From positions 34,692,699-34,756,698 of the forward strand of contig JASWHV010000013.1 of NCBI GenBank assembly GCA_030760725.1: DNA of 64,000 nt, written 5' to 3'. This DNA is from Neostapfia colusana (lineage: Eukaryota > Streptophyta > Magnoliopsida > Poales > Poaceae). A program made the translations under genes and the position numbers. Under the pieces are notes generated by a model that made no database searches, was not told the DNA's origin, and worked only from the letters and a program-made list of their open reading frames with translations. Within the stretch, counting starts at the first letter, position 1, and every line of letters begins with the position of its first letter. Below are positions 45,139 through 57,901 of the stretch, in pieces.

Positions 45139-48100
45139 TGTGGCGGACCGGAATCCGCTCATCCAGGATCGCAGAGGGTGGTGCCGCGCGATGCGACACC
45201 CGACAGCACACGTCATAAGAACACAATATATTACATGGGAAAAACAGCTGAAACTGTACAAACAAGTACAAACTTCAGTTACAATTATTGTTCTATTACA
45301 CAGCGGAAGACTACACTATAAAACTCACGCCCGCCTATTTAGCAAAAGTCGGTTGCCCAGCCCTAGGGCAACCCACACTAGCTGCACGTCTCAGCTCAGC
45401 GCGGCGTGTACGGCTCCCACTCAGCCGTGGTCCCCGACGGAGGGTAACCCTCGCCGGTGGACTCGTACTCCGAGTCCGTGGGTGGCTCCTCACCTGAAAA
45501 ACACTTAAGCAGCAACCATGAGCACGAAGGCTCGGCAAGGCTTAACCGACTCACCTAAGCATGAAACTCTACATGAGGTATACCAAGACATAGGTTGGTA
45601 GCATTTCAGCAAAACGACACGCCTACAAGTTCATCCTTAGTTCACCTTTTAGCAACAAGTTAACAGTTCATGAAATCTGAAATTTAGTAAGCAGTATTTG
45701 GTGGCACACATGTAGCAATACAATTATATCAATCAGCATCATTGAATCAACATATTTCATCCATTAGTCTACGTTACGACGCAGTGAACAAGCAGTACTC
45801 GTCACCGCGAGGGACGGCGAATCGACTCGATATACACCTGCAGGGAAAACCCAAAGAGCACGTCACGTACGCCCACCCGTGGAGCTGCACAGCACGCTCA
45901 CTCGATGTCGTACGGGACAACCTTTCACCCAACAGCCCAAACGTCGAACCGGTCGCACCGAAACGAGCAGGAGGTTCCCCACACGGAGCATCTCTCTATG
46001 CCCGTTGGCAGATTTCCACCTTGCTGCCCTCAACCTACACCTATAAATCGGTGTGCTATGCCTCAACGCCCGGAGGTTTAGGCTACATCGGTTTATCGGG
46101 GCCCATATATCCGATATGCTTTCGGTACGTTCAATACTTGTTCAGCAGGGCCGCACACGGATCGGTCCTCAATCGACACGGGCAGGGCTGCGCACACAAG
46201 ACTCTCTCTTGCTGCGCCCTAGCCCCTGCCTAGTCTCATTTTCATTACTAAGTGATCTCACATCACTCAACCGAACCCGTGTGTCCCCAGCCTATCTCGC
46301 GAGTAGATTCCAACTACTCGACTTGTACTGAAGTCCTATGACTCATTAAGCATAGCCTGTCTACTCGAGGTCTTAGACACTACCCTCACTCTTTTAGGAA
46401 CCGTTGGTTATGCAAGTGGGGTTCCATTCATCCTACACCTAATGCACAATCATACTTCACACGACTCATGTAAACAAAAGAAAAACTTATAAAAAGGTTA
46501 ATGCAAACCGGGGCTTGCCTTGTTGCTGCTGGTCGGGAGTTAGTTCTTCGTCCGGAAGGAGGAAGTCCAGCACTTCCGGAGTCTCTTCTTCAACGGCTAC
46601 ACGTTAATGAAATACTACATGTTAATTTAGATGCAAATGTGAGTTTTAGAGTAAGACCTCTACTATTAGTTCTAATAACCAGCCTCTAACACCTGGAACT
46701 TTGTTTAAGAATTTAAATATGAACTGGTGTTGGTGGTTTGGCTTGGACTTAGTCACATGGTTAAGTGCTAAGTGGTTTTTCCCCCTTTTTCATCTTAATC
46801 CCTTAAGTGGGTAAAACAGGACAGGGGTGATCTAGAGCTCCAATAGAGCTGAGAATTTTTGTGTGAGTTCCTTGTCACAAGAAAACTCTCTGGACCAAAC
46901 ATTAGCACTTTTCATGGAGTGGTTTGCTCAGAATAATTCTCTTGGCAAATCAGCAAGGAAGAATTAATTCTGAGGTAATACCCCTGTTCATGCTCAACTT
47001 AATGAACTACAATTTCTATTATAGCTCATAGAGTTTGCATGAATTTTCCTAGCATTTTTGGAGTCAAGGTTTGCCCAGAATTGAATTTCCAAGTTTTGGA
47101 AATTCTCTGAAAATGTTTCTGTATTCAAATGAGCACAGCACCTTTCAATTTGAATTGCTCTGACCAAATCAACTCCAAATGGTCTGAAACTTTTACAGGG
47201 TTTACTAATGTCCTATAGAACATCCTGGCAAAATTTGGGGATTTTTGGATGAACCAAACTCCCTCTAAAATTCTTTTTCTGAAAAGCTTTAAAGAATTTT
47301 CCAGAATTAATTAATGGGTTTCATACAAATTGGGTTGTATATCTGGACAGAGCTAGGCAAGATGAATCCAACCCAATTTGAATCACTAAATTTGGAGCTT
47401 CCTAGCAAAAGTTATGGGGTTCTAAAGTTTGCACCAATTCTGGAATTCAAATTAATTCGGGAAAAGTTCAAACTCTGCCTGGGGGTCCACCCTACACGTG
47501 TCAACCGCCGGAATCACGCCACACGGGGCCACAGACCTTTTCCCGCGCCACCACACGGGATCGCACGCCACAGCTGATCCGGAGTTTTAAATCTTCAGCT
47601 GCTGACACGTGGGCCCGGTGGGTCTTCTTCCTCCTCTCGCTCCCGCGCCTCCCCCTCGCCGGCGCTGTACTGGAGCTCGCCGGACCCAGCTTCCCGGCCA
47701 CCTCTCGGCTGGAGACTCGCCGCCTGGGGGTTTTCAGGGTCGGGGAACAAGTCTATGGGGTTGGCTCGGGCTGCCGGTGGCCGGAAGTAGGCTGGCGACG
47801 AGCCGCGGCCTTCGGTGATGATCGGCACCGTCGCCCGAGCACATTAGCCCGCCAAAAGCTCGGCGGATCCGCTCTAAAGCATCAGTGGAGGTCAGGAAAT
47901 CTCGGCGTGGCCTCAACCTGGCTCGGAAACGACGGCAACCCGGTTGTCACCGTGCGCCCGCGTGTTCCCGCCATGGCCGCCGACCGAAAAGCTCGAAATT
48001 AGCTGTAACCACGGCGTTTCTAGCTAGGGTTGTGGAGGGAAAAGGTTCCCTATCCTCTCTAGTTCTGGTGTGCGCAAAATGAACAACTTTAACCGAGAAT

Positions 48101-49209
48101 TAAGCGTAAATTTCCACAGTTCTTACCCGCGGTCCGGTTTTCCTCGTCCGAGGGGAAAACTTGAAATTCCGACGCTACGTCGCACGGATTGCTCTGAAAT
48201 TTGGAGAGGAGCAGCGCAGGAAGTTGGCGCACCTTGGGGTGCTCTTGCTCAGTCGTGAAACTGGTTGGTGTGAGCTGCCCACGGGAGCACCTTTGCTCGG
48301 TTCTCACCGGCGGCCACGAAAACGTGGTTTTTCTCAGTGGGTAGTGGTTCACTTGACCGGAAGTGATGCGGATAGTGCGTGGGAGGTCTGAGGATATATG
48401 TTTGCTGCGCTGCCGACGTTGGTACACGAGAGACGATCGCTCCTGAGTGAGTCGATCACAGCGGCGGCTCCTCGGCGCTTTGTCGTGCGAGAGGGCGGTG
48501 ACTGGGGGTCGGCCCGTGGTCGTGGCGAGCTGGGGCACGGCTGGGAGTTACTGCGCCCGCACAAGGAGCTCGCCAGCGCGCGAGGGAAGAGCAGGAGGTG
48601 GCGTCCGGCGTTTTCACGGCGTGTCGCGTGGAGCCTCGGCTCTGTTCCGAGTGCAACACTTAGCCCCTAAGGCTGTTGACTATTGTGCCATTTTAACCCT
48701 CCCAATGACATGTGGGACCCACTTGTCAGTGCTCCCCCCACCCCTCAAAAGATCTCCAAAGCTTAGCCAGAGATGAATCCAAATATTTGGAGTTTGAAAC
48801 TGACCTACATTTGTATGGTTGAGCTCATTTCCCCCAAATTCAAATAAATATTTGAATTCTTGGCATATTTGGATCCTTTTTGGAAAAATGGGTAGCAAAT
48901 CTTTTTGAAAATTTCTGAAACTTTGCCTCCCCACTAATTTGGACCTGAGAAATCCAATTATGCACTTTGATCCTTGGTTTAACTGCTGAAATCCTGAGTT
49001 TGAATGCAACAGTTTGGAAACACACTCTCATGTGTGATCATATGTGTATAATTTTTCCCATGTTGTGAAAGTGTAAGTTTCCCCTCTAACCACTTCTTTG
49101 ATATAGGTTACTTGCTCCTCCCATTCCTTACCAACCATCCACAACAAGAGCTGAGGTGTGGTGAAGTGAAGAAAAGTTTTTTACAAGTCCCTTTTCTTGG
49201 GCTTTTACA
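45139..49209 (-). repeat. Element D 5' LTR (4.1 kb)
   Basis: It is nearly identical to 34623-38695. Its terminal hairpin is at 45180-45200 and its 18-mer at 46502-46519. The TGAGC hairpin at 45519-45534 has one changed base. Confidence 0.96.
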
Positions 49210-49214
49210 GACTG
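49210..49214. repeat. Right target-site duplication of element D (GACTG)
   Basis: It is the partner of 34618-34622. C's gag frame continues after it. Confidence 0.95.
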
Positions 49215-52200
49215 CTAGGCTGCGATGTGAATTGGCTCAAGTTAGCCAAGAGAATTTTGATGAGTTTGTGAGCTGTGCTATCGCTCAAGAATATTATTCC
49301 AACCTCTACCTCAAAGAAAAGAGGGGGAGGGACTCATCACAAGATGAAGACAATCGTCTACCTCAGAAGTATCGGTTGGTAATCCGTTCACCTTCCGGCC
49401 GAGAGATTTCACAAGAAGTGCAATCATTCTGGGAGTGTGACGACTCTTCTACTCCACAGAGGTCTTATTCACCTCCACCGCAGCAGCAACTTAATTCTTA
49501 TGCATCTCCGTATCAACAAGGTGCACCAGAATACTTTTTCCCTCAGGAGGTTGAAGATGATCAAGGTGATTTCTCAGCTGAACCGAGTGCTGTCCCACTT
49601 CATATTGACAATGAGCCCAATGTCAATGAAGCCACTGAGCCAAGCAGCAACAATGGGTCTGCGGGTCCAGTTCCACAGAGTGATCTTGGGCAGCAAAGAA
49701 AAGCTATGTCCAAAGTGGGGACAGTTAATTATGTGTCAGTCGATGATCTGCCAAAGGGAGGACCTGTTCTGGCCGGCAGGTTCACCTTAAATGACAAGCC
49801 GGTTGTCATTTTATTCGACTCTGGTGCGACACATAACTTCATTAGCAGGGCAACGGTAATCCGGGATCAAATCTCCAGCACTATCACCAAAGGTTCATAC
49901 CTTATTCATTCGCCGGGTGGAGACATATCAACTAATGAAGTCGTTTCTCGAGCACCACTTTGTTTGGGTGGACAAATTTATCCTACCAACCTCATCATTC
50001 TCGAATTCCAGGGAATCAATGCCATATTGGGAATATCATGGTTGACCTTCCATAAGGCTGTTCTGGACATCGAGAACAGGAGTGTTCACTTGGACTCTCC
50101 ACTTCACGGACGTCAAACATTGTACCTCGGCGAAGCGGTTTCCAAAGACCCGGAAGTATGTAATGCTGAGGTGTGCAAGTTAGAAGACATTCCGGTAGTC
50201 TTTGAATATCCGGACGTGTTTCCTGAAGATCTTCCAGGCTTACCACCTGAGCGCGAGGTGGAATTCAAAATAGAGTTGATACCGGGAACCACGCCGATCT
50301 CTCAGAGACCATACAAAATGGCTCCGAGTGAGTTAGCAGAATTGAAGGAGCAACTCAAAGATCTGATGGACAAGGGGTTTATTCGTCTAAGTTCATCACC
50401 ATGGGGTTGCTCAGCTTTGTTTGTGAAAAGAAGGATGAGACGATGAGGCTATGCGTCGATTATCGTCCTTTGAATGCTGTGACGATAAAGAACAAGTATC
50501 CACTACCAAGAATTGATATCCTCTTCGATAAAATAGTGGGTGCTAATGTCTTCTCCAAGATGGACTTAAGGTCGGGATATCATCAAATCAAGATTCGCGT
50601 GGAGGATGTCCCGAAAACAGCGTTCTCGACAAGATATGGACTCTATGAGTATCTTGTCATGTCATTTGGGTTGACCAATGCTCCGGCTCACTTTATGTAT
50701 CTTATGAACTCGGTGTTCATGCCGGAGCTGGATCAGTTCGTCGTGGTATTCATCGACGACATCTTGGTCTATTCCAAATCTGAAGAGGAACACGCTAAAC
50801 ATTTGCATATTGTGCTTCAACGCTTGAGAGATCACAAGCTCTATGCAAAGTTTAGTAAATGTGAATTCTGGATCAACCAAGTGCCATTTCTTGGGCACAT
50901 TATTTCAGCAGAAGGCATTGCTATTGATCCAAGCAATATTGAACAAGTGCTGAAGTGGAAGTCTCCAACATCAGTCCATGAAGTTCGTAGCTTCTTGGGT
51001 TTGGCAGGATATTATTGGAGGTTCATCCCGAGCTTCTAAAAAATCTCCAAACCTATGACGGAGATACTGAAAAAGGGCATCAAATATGTTTGGAGCAAGC
51101 CATGTGAGGAAGCTTTTCAAGCGTTGGTGAAACACCTCACAACAGCCCCGGTTCTAGCTCAATTGGATACAACCAAGCCTTTTGATGTTTACTGTGATGC
51201 ATCCGGCGTCGGGCTTGGTTGTGTACTTATGCAAGGAAATCGTGTGGTCGCATATGGATCACGGCAATTACGGAATCATGAGCAACATTATCCAACTCAT
51301 GATCTCGAGCTTGCTGCCGTGGTACTAGCTTTGAAGATGTGGAGACATTACCTATTGGTAAATCTGGTTCATCTCTACACCGACCACAAAAGTTTGAAGT
51401 ACATATTCACTCAAAAGGAGTTGAATATGCGGCAACGGCGATGGTTGGAGCTGATAAAGGACTATGAGATTGAAATTCATTATCATCCGGGCAAGGCAAA
51501 TGTGGTTGCCGATGCACTCAGCTGGAAGTCTCATATTCATAACCTAACCATCACGCCGATAGAAGAGGAAGAACCAAGTCTTTACTTGGTTCCATTTGGA
51601 GCTCTGCATAACCTAGCCCTCATACCCACAATAAAAGAGGAGGTTATGGCAGCTCAAAAGAAAGACAAGGGCATGGCTCATATCAGAAGGAGATTGAAGA
51701 ACGGGGAAATGAAATGTTTCCGGTTAGATGATGAAGACACTCTATGGTTCAAGGACCGGATAGTCGTACCCCGTGATACGAGGCTGCGGAAGAAAATTTT
51801 GGATGAGGCTCACTTATCCAAATTTTCTATTCATCCGGGCAGCAACAAGATGTACCAAGAATTGAGGACTAAATTCTGGTGGACCCGGATGAAGAGAGAG
51901 GTTGCTAAATACGTATCAGAATGTGATACGTGTCGGCGAGTTAAAGCCGACCACGTGAAGAAAGCGGGAACCTTACAACCGTTAAGCGTTCCGGCATGGA
52001 AGTGGGAGGATATTAGTATGGACTTCATTGTTGGATTACCTCTCACGGCTAATAAGCATGATTCGATTTGGGTAATCGTGGATCGGTTAACCAAATCAGC
52101 ACGCTTCATTCCAGTGTGTACCAAATACAGCGCCAAAAAGTATGCGGAGTTGTACATAGCACGAATCTTTTGCTTGTATGGAGTTCCCCGTACCATTGTC

Positions 52201-53067
52201 TCTGACAGAGGATCGCTGTTCGTGTCCCGCTTGTGGGAACAGCTACACACCTCCTTGGGAACTAAGTTGATTTGAAGCTCCGCATATCACCCTCAAACCG
52301 ATGGGCAAACTGAGAGGGTGAATCAAATACTTGAAGATATGCTGAGAGCATGTGCCATTCATCACGGTAAGAGTTGGGATGATCACTTACCGTTGGCGGA
52401 GTTCTCATATAACAACGGGTATCAATCACGTATCAAAATGGCGCCTTATGAAGCTCTCTATGGCCGGAAGTGCCGCACACCCTTGAACTGGTGTGAATCT
52501 GGCGAGATAGTGATTTACGGGATTGACCTTGTAAATGAAGCGGAAGAGCGGGTAAGGCTTATTCAAGCAAATCTGAAAGCCGCTCAGTCCAGACAAAAGA
52601 GCTATGCAGATAGGAGACGTCGTCCTCTGGATTTCCATGTTGGGGACCACGTATACCTCTGCGTATCTCCGATGAAGGGCATTCACCGATTTGGAGTGAA
52701 AGGAAAATTAGCTCCATGTTTTATCGACCCCTTCATTGTCATTGAAAGGTGTGGACCCGTGGCATACCATTTGGAGCTGCCGGCAACCTTAGCCGGAGTT
52801 CATAACGTCTTCCACCTATCTCAGTTGCGGAAGTGTTTGAAAGTTCCAACGGAGATTCTCACGGAGGGCATAGCAGATTTGAAGCCGGACCTTACGTATG
52901 TTGAGAGTCCAACCCGGATAGTTGATGAAAAGACTCGCGAGACCAGAAACCGGACGCTGCGATTTTTCAAAGTGCTATGGGAAAATCACACGTCCGACGA
53001 AGCTACATGGGAAAGCGAGGAATATTTACAGCGCAATCATCCGGAGTTGTTAGAGGCTTATATGTAG
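49215..53067 (+). pseudogene. Element C gag C-terminus and pol (three lesions, no zinc knuckle)
   Basis: It continues gag from 34622. The gag tail (about 49300-49730) is glutamine-, serine- and acid-rich and contains no CCHC knuckle, unlike A, B, D and E. It is followed by protease (LFDSGATHNFI near 49811), RT (FIDDIL near 50750), RNase H (DASGVGLGCV; DALSWK instead of DALSRK near 51522), integrase (MDFIVGLP, SDRG, QTERVNQ), a GPY/F site altered to DPF, and a chromodomain (LWENHTSDEATWESEEY). Lesions: a one-base loss in the A run at 50426-50429, TAA at 51037-51039 and TGA at 52273-52275. The stop at 53065-53067 matches the usual end. Confidence 0.93.
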
Positions 53068-53099
53068 TAGTTGTCCTCTCCACGTTGTCCTTAATCATG

Positions 53100-53136
53100 A
53101 ATCTCGGGACGAGATTCTTTTTAAGGGGGGAGGGAA
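53100..53136 (+). promoter_or_regulatory. Hairpin and polypurine tract of element C
   Basis: AATCTCG-GGA-CGAGATT (53100-53116) is a perfect 7-bp inverted repeat. It is followed by AAGGGGGGAGGGAA (53123-53136), which abuts the 3' LTR. Confidence 0.88.
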
Positions 53137-56100
53137 TGTAAAAGTCCCAAAACTTGTAAATAGAGAACCTGAGCTATGAATAAAGTTGAGTTTGAATACA
53201 AGAAATGGGACTTACAAAAACTTTTGTGTTCCTCATGAAAGTGTTGGCATGTGCAATAAAACATTGAATTCAGTTTGAATTAAGAGGTGCACTTCAAAAA
53301 GAAGGAGGGCATGTTCAAAAGAGAAAATTCAAACTGTTGTTTGAAAAAGATTATTTGCAACAGCCAACTCAAAAATCAGAGGACATATTTGAATTCCTCA
53401 GATCCAAATTATGAGGGAGACCAATTTGGAGGAAATTTGGAGGTGCTTGGATATGAATATCAAGAGGACTTGTAAATTTCATCCAAATTTGAATTTTAAT
53501 TTGAAACTGTGGCACAAATTGTCAAATGGCAAATTGGCTTTTAAATTTGGACCCCTCGCAGCTGAAGTTTACAAGGTGCCAAAATTTGGATATTTAGGAG
53601 AGGAGATGAGTGGGACCCAATTGTCATTGAGGAGAGGGGAAGACTTAGCACTTAAGCAATATTTTCCTCTGTTCAGACTCAACCGGTTTCCTGCTTTTCG
53701 CTCGAAGGCGCCGAACAGCCGACGTCCACGTGCGCGCCACCGAGGCGACGAAGCAGCCAGCTCCCGAGCTGCTTCAACATCGGTTCCCCCGCGCCCTTAT
53801 CTCCCCTACGCCGTGTTCTGTAGGTCGCAAACCGCTCCCACGAGCCCTGATCTGCTTCCTCCCGAGATAACAAGAAGCCGACGCCGCGCCTGTTCGTCCC
53901 GATCGGGGGTCAGCGTCGTTCCCCGGCTGCCCAAGCTAGCAACACGAAAGAGGAGCGCCAGCGTGTGCACAAGAGTTTCCCCAGCTCAGCTCTGGCGTTC
54001 GGGGCTCCTGTCGGCCGTATTGTGAGGATCAGCGCCGAAGCCGAAGTGCAACCGGTGGAAACCAATGTCGGGCTCTCGTGGGCAGCTCACACCGGCCAGT
54101 TTCACGACTGAACGAGAGCACTCCAAGGTGCGCCAACTCCCTGCGCTGCTCCTCTCCAAATTTCAGAGCAATCCGTGCGATGTAGCTTCGGAATTTCAAG
54201 TTTTTCCCTCGGACGAGGAAAACCTACCCGCGGGTAAGAATTGTTGAAATTAACACTCAATTTGCTGTTAAAGCTGCTCATTTTGCAAAATCAGGAGCTA
54301 GAATGGATAGGGAATTTCTTTACTTCGCAACCCTAGCTTAGAATTGAGCAGTTGCACCTAATTTTGAGCTCTTGGCGGGAACGATCGGGTGCTCGGTGAA
54401 GTCCTAGTAGCCATCATTCCCGAGCTAATTTGTGGCCATCTCGAGCTTCTTTAGGCGTCACTGATGCTGTAGAGCCAATTCCTTGGGGTTTTTGTGGGCT
54501 GAAGCGATCGGTCATCGGCGCCGAAGCTCCACCGATGCCGTTGCACGCCGCCGACTTGGTTCCGGGCTCCTAGAGCGTGGGCTGACCCCCTAGATGAGTT
54601 CCTCGTCCCTGAAAACCCCCAGGCGGCGAGTAGCAGGCCGAGAGGCAGCCGGGAAGCCGGATTCTGATGCTCTCCAGCGAACTCCGGCGGCGGGGTTGCG
54701 CGGGCGTCTAGAGGTAGAAGACGAAGGCGTCAGGCCCACTGTCAGTGAGGGGAGGACCGGCCGGGATTATCTGTGGAGTCGGATCCTTTGCGACAGCGCG
54801 GGAAAGGATACTGTGGCCCCGTGTGGTTGTCCCCAGCGCATGACACGTGGTCCCCTGGACTCACCCGCAGGGTTTGAACTTTTCCCGAATTAATTTGAAT
54901 TCCAGATTTAGTTTAAACTTTAGAACCTCATAACGTTTGCTAGGGAGCTCCAAATTTAGTGATTCAAATTGGGTTGGATTCAGGATGAAAAACTCCATCC
55001 AAATATGCAACCCAATTTGCATGAAAACCAATAAAAAATTCTGGAGAATTCTTTAATGTTTTTCAGCAAAAGAATTTTAGAGGGAGTTTGGTTAATTCGA
55101 AATTCCCTAAATTTTTCCAGGATATTCTTTAGGATATTAGGAGACTCGTGTAAAAGTTTCAGCTCATTTGGAGTTGATTTAGTTAGGGTAATTGTAATTC
55201 CAAGTTTCTGTATTCAAATGAATACAGAAAACATTTTCAGAGAATTATTAAAACTTAGAAATTCAGTTCTGGCCATTCTTTAGCTCCAAAAAATCCTAGG
55301 AAAATTCAGGCATACCCTGGGCCATGTGTGAAATTGTAGTTCACTTGAATTTGCATGAAGTGCAAACTTATTCAGAATTAATTCCTTTTTGCCCAGATGC
55401 TTAGGGAATTGTTCTGGGTGATCTACTGAGTGAAATGTTCTGAATTTGGTCCAAAGGACTTTCTTGTGACAAGGAACTCACAAGAAAATTTCCAGCTCCA
55501 TAGGAGACCTGGATCAGTAATGTCCTGTTCAACCTCATTAGTTGATCCCCACCCAAGTGATGAAATCCCACTCATCACTTGATGATAGTGCTTAAACACA
55601 AACCAAAACCACTAGCACCAGTTTCATTTTAAATTCTTAAACAAAGTTCCAGATTCAAACTTGTCTTTAGCTTTTGTTAGCAAAAAGTTTTATAATTAAA
55701 CATGTATACATATTCATAATGTGTAGTGATTAGACGTGGAAAGTGAAGAAGGAAGAGTTGAGCTTGAATCAAGAAGCAAGAAGGCAGTGATTCAGCTTCA
55801 AGGCAGCAACAACTAACTTCATAATCATCTGACTTTAGTCACCTGCAAAACCAAGGCAAGCCCCGGTTTGCACTTAAGTTTTCCCTTTGTTCACTACTAT
55901 TGGTCAAGGTTTGTATGTGCATTAGGTCAAGGATGTGTGATACTCCACTTGCATAACCAAACATGAACCCTGAGGTCAAGGGTAGAATCGTGTCATCGCT
56001 GTAGAATAAGGCCGTGCTAAATAGGCTAGGACAGCCGGTAGAAGACGAGTAGTTGGAATCTACTCGCGAGCTTTGTTCCAGGACCACATAAGTGGGGTTG

Positions 56101-57251
56101 GCAAGAGAGACAAACTAAAATTTACATTTCTAAAGATGAGACCGGGCAGAGGGGTTAGACAGCGACAAGACGAGGTCTTGGTCGAGTAGCTCTGCCCGTG
56201 TCGGTCAAGGACCGAAGCGTATGCAGCCCCGCTGAGCAAGTATTGAGTTGTGTACCGGATGCTTACTCATATATGGGAACCAGTAAACCGATGTACCAGG
56301 TTCACTAGATTGTAGAGGCATACCGCATCGTCTCCTTAGACCTATGAGCCCGAGACGGCGTGACCGGTTCTACAGTTTAGTGTCCTGAGAAAGGTTACCA
56401 CATACGACGTAATGAAGGACGCCAGAGTTGGGTCTTTAGAGGCGGGCGTATGTGTCGAGTTATCCGGGTAGTGTTTGATTCGAATCACCGTCCCTCGCGG
56501 TTATGAGTACCGCTTGCTCACTGCGCTGTGACGTAGTAATCAAGTTGTGTGGGAATAGTTTGCAAAAGTTTTAGATGCTGTTATGCTAATTATAAATTGC
56601 ATTAAAACCATGGTTGAAGTAGAGATAGAGCAAACTAAAGTTATTTTTCACCTTGGGACAAGTAACATTGGAATGAAGCGTTTCTTGTTTGATTGTGGAG
56701 TTCCAATGTTGCTGGGCGCAAGGTCACTACTATTATGGCTAAAATCTGAAAGTTAAGGATGAACTCGTAGGCGAGTCTTTTCGCAAATGACAGGCTTAAG
56801 TCTTAGGTTACTTTCATGTAGAGTTTCATGTCTTAGGAGAGACGGTTAAGTCTTGCTGAGCCTTTGTGCTCACTCTTGTTATATAAGTGGTTTTGCAGGT
56901 AAACATCAACGTTATAAAGAAGGTTGTCCGGTGAGACTCGGAAACTTCCGAGTCATGTCACACTTGGAGAACCTAGCCGCTGCCATGTCTTCGTGTTGCT
57001 AGCGAGAGGAGTCCGCGGGCTGGACCCCTTCTCGGTGCTTCATAGTTACTCAACGTGAGCTGGTTATAGACTTCTGCTGTAGTTATTTTATGTAGATTAT
57101 TTACAAAGAACATTTGTAAGCTTCCGTTTTTGATTTATGTAATACTGTGTTCCTTATATGTGTCCTGTTGGGTGCCGCATAACACGGCACCACCCAATGT
57201 GATTCCTCGGGCGAGGCGGCACGGCCCCGTGATGGGGGCCTGGCCCCCTCA
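53137..57251 (+). repeat. Element C 3' LTR (complete, 4.1 kb)
   Basis: It starts TGTAAAAGTCCC and ends GGCCCCCTCA. It has a GC-rich core at about 53690-54860 and the full motif series: 18-mer 55855-55872, hairpins 56046-56066 and 56857-56872, terminal hairpin 57171-57191. It keeps about 250 bp (roughly 54949-55198) that the 5' LTR has lost. No gene is visible. Confidence 0.95.
57171..57191 (+). other. Terminal LTR hairpin with compensatory changes among families
   Basis: The stems GGTGCCG and CGGCACC enclose a 7-base loop, 60 bases before the LTR end. Copies: C 5' LTR 32385-32405, E 57821-57841, F 63175-63195 (same stem). In the B 5' LTR (25852-25872) the stem is GGTGCTG/CAGCACC, changed on both arms. 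In D (34664-34684, 45180-45200) the sense stem is GGTGTCGC/GCGGCACC with one G-U. B's 3' LTR copy (14644-14664) has one mismatch. A hairpin at the poly(A) region of the transcript is a plausible role. Confidence 0.65.
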
Positions 57252-57256
57252 ATCTT
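57252..57256. repeat. Right target-site duplication of element C (ATCTT)
   Basis: It is the partner of 3738-3742. Confidence 0.95.
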
Positions 57257-57866
57257 GATGAATAGGCTAGTGCAAACTCGATTCTTTTATGCCATGAGCA
57301 ATTTACATCGGGGGAAAGCGTTTCTTGTTTAATTGTGGACTCCCGATGTAGCGTGCCCAGGGATTACTTAAAATACTGCAATTAATACCTGAATGTAAGG
57401 ATTCACTTTTAGGCGAGTTTAATTATGCTTATGCCAACCTATGTTAGGTTCATAACCTCACTTAGAGTTTCATATTTAGGGTGACGGTTAAGTCTTGCTG
57501 AGCGTTATGCTCACGGATGCTATCCGAGTTGTTTTGCAGCTAATTGACTCGATGATTATGAGAAGGGGTGCCGATGAGACTCGGGAACCTCCGAGTGCTT
57601 ACTCTAAGAGCATCCTCGCCGCTGCAGATTGTCTTCGTGTTGCTAGAAGAAACGTCCGCGGGCTGGACTGTTTCTTTGTTGCTAGTTTAGATATGAGTCG
57701 TGAGAGTGATAGTCTTCCGCTGTAGTTTACTCTGATATAACTTATTTGTAAAACATTCTTGTACGTTTCCGCTAAACTATTTATGTAATATGATGTGTTT
57801 CTGCAACCCGTGTACTGTTGGGTGCCGCATAACACGGCACCACCCGACGAGGTCCTGGCCGTCTCA
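57257..57866 (+). repeat. Element E 5' LTR, end part
   Basis: It continues the LTR broken at 3742. It contains the TGAGC hairpin (57499-57513), a second small hairpin CGGAT/ATCCG (57514-57526), TTTTGCAG ending at 57539 and the terminal hairpin (57821-57841). It ends GGCCGTCTCA before the primer region. Confidence 0.88.
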
Positions 57867-57868
57867 GC

Positions 57869-57901
57869 TGGTATCAGATCTGTTACAGCTGGTATCAGAG
57901 C
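57869..57901 (+). promoter_or_regulatory. Duplicated primer-binding region of element E
   Basis: Two copies of the site lie in an imperfect 21-bp tandem repeat. TGGTATCAGATC (57869-57880) is 2 bases after the LTR and has one mismatch. TGGTATCAGAGC (57890-57901) is perfect but 23 bases from the LTR. The first has the normal spacing, so the second probably arose by duplication. Confidence 0.75.

Larger units (their letters stand above)
34623..49209 (-). mobile_element. Element D: youngest, structurally intact 14.6 kb retrotransposon
   Basis: D is a complete minus-strand element: 5' LTR 45139-49209, perfect primer site, leader, uninterrupted gag-pol, polypurine tract and 3' LTR 34623-38695. Only about 17 substitutions and 2 small indels by eye separate the LTRs (about 0.4 %). 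At a grass rate of 1.3e-8 per site per year this would mean roughly 0.15-0.2 million years; the rate is an assumption. Transposition competence is doubtful because of the integrase change described for its gag-pol. Confidence 0.97.
3743..57251 (+). mobile_element. Element C: Ty3/gypsy Tekay-type retrotransposon, inserted in E's LTR
   Basis: C starts TGTAAAAGTCCC and ends GGCCCCCTCA, flanked by ATCTT on both sides. Element A sits in its 5' LTR and element D in its gag. Without these insertions C is a complete LTR-PBS-gag-pol-PPT-LTR element. Its gag-pol has one frameshift and two stops, so it is not autonomous. By eye its LTRs differ by roughly 2-3 % apart from indels. F at the right edge belongs to the same family in the opposite orientation. 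Confidence 0.95.

Noticed and set aside
49112..49209. Upstream start of the C gag-pol frame inside D's LTR
   Set aside because: The frame runs by chance through the end of D's LTR. The true continuation of C gag begins after the GACTG duplication at 49210-49214.
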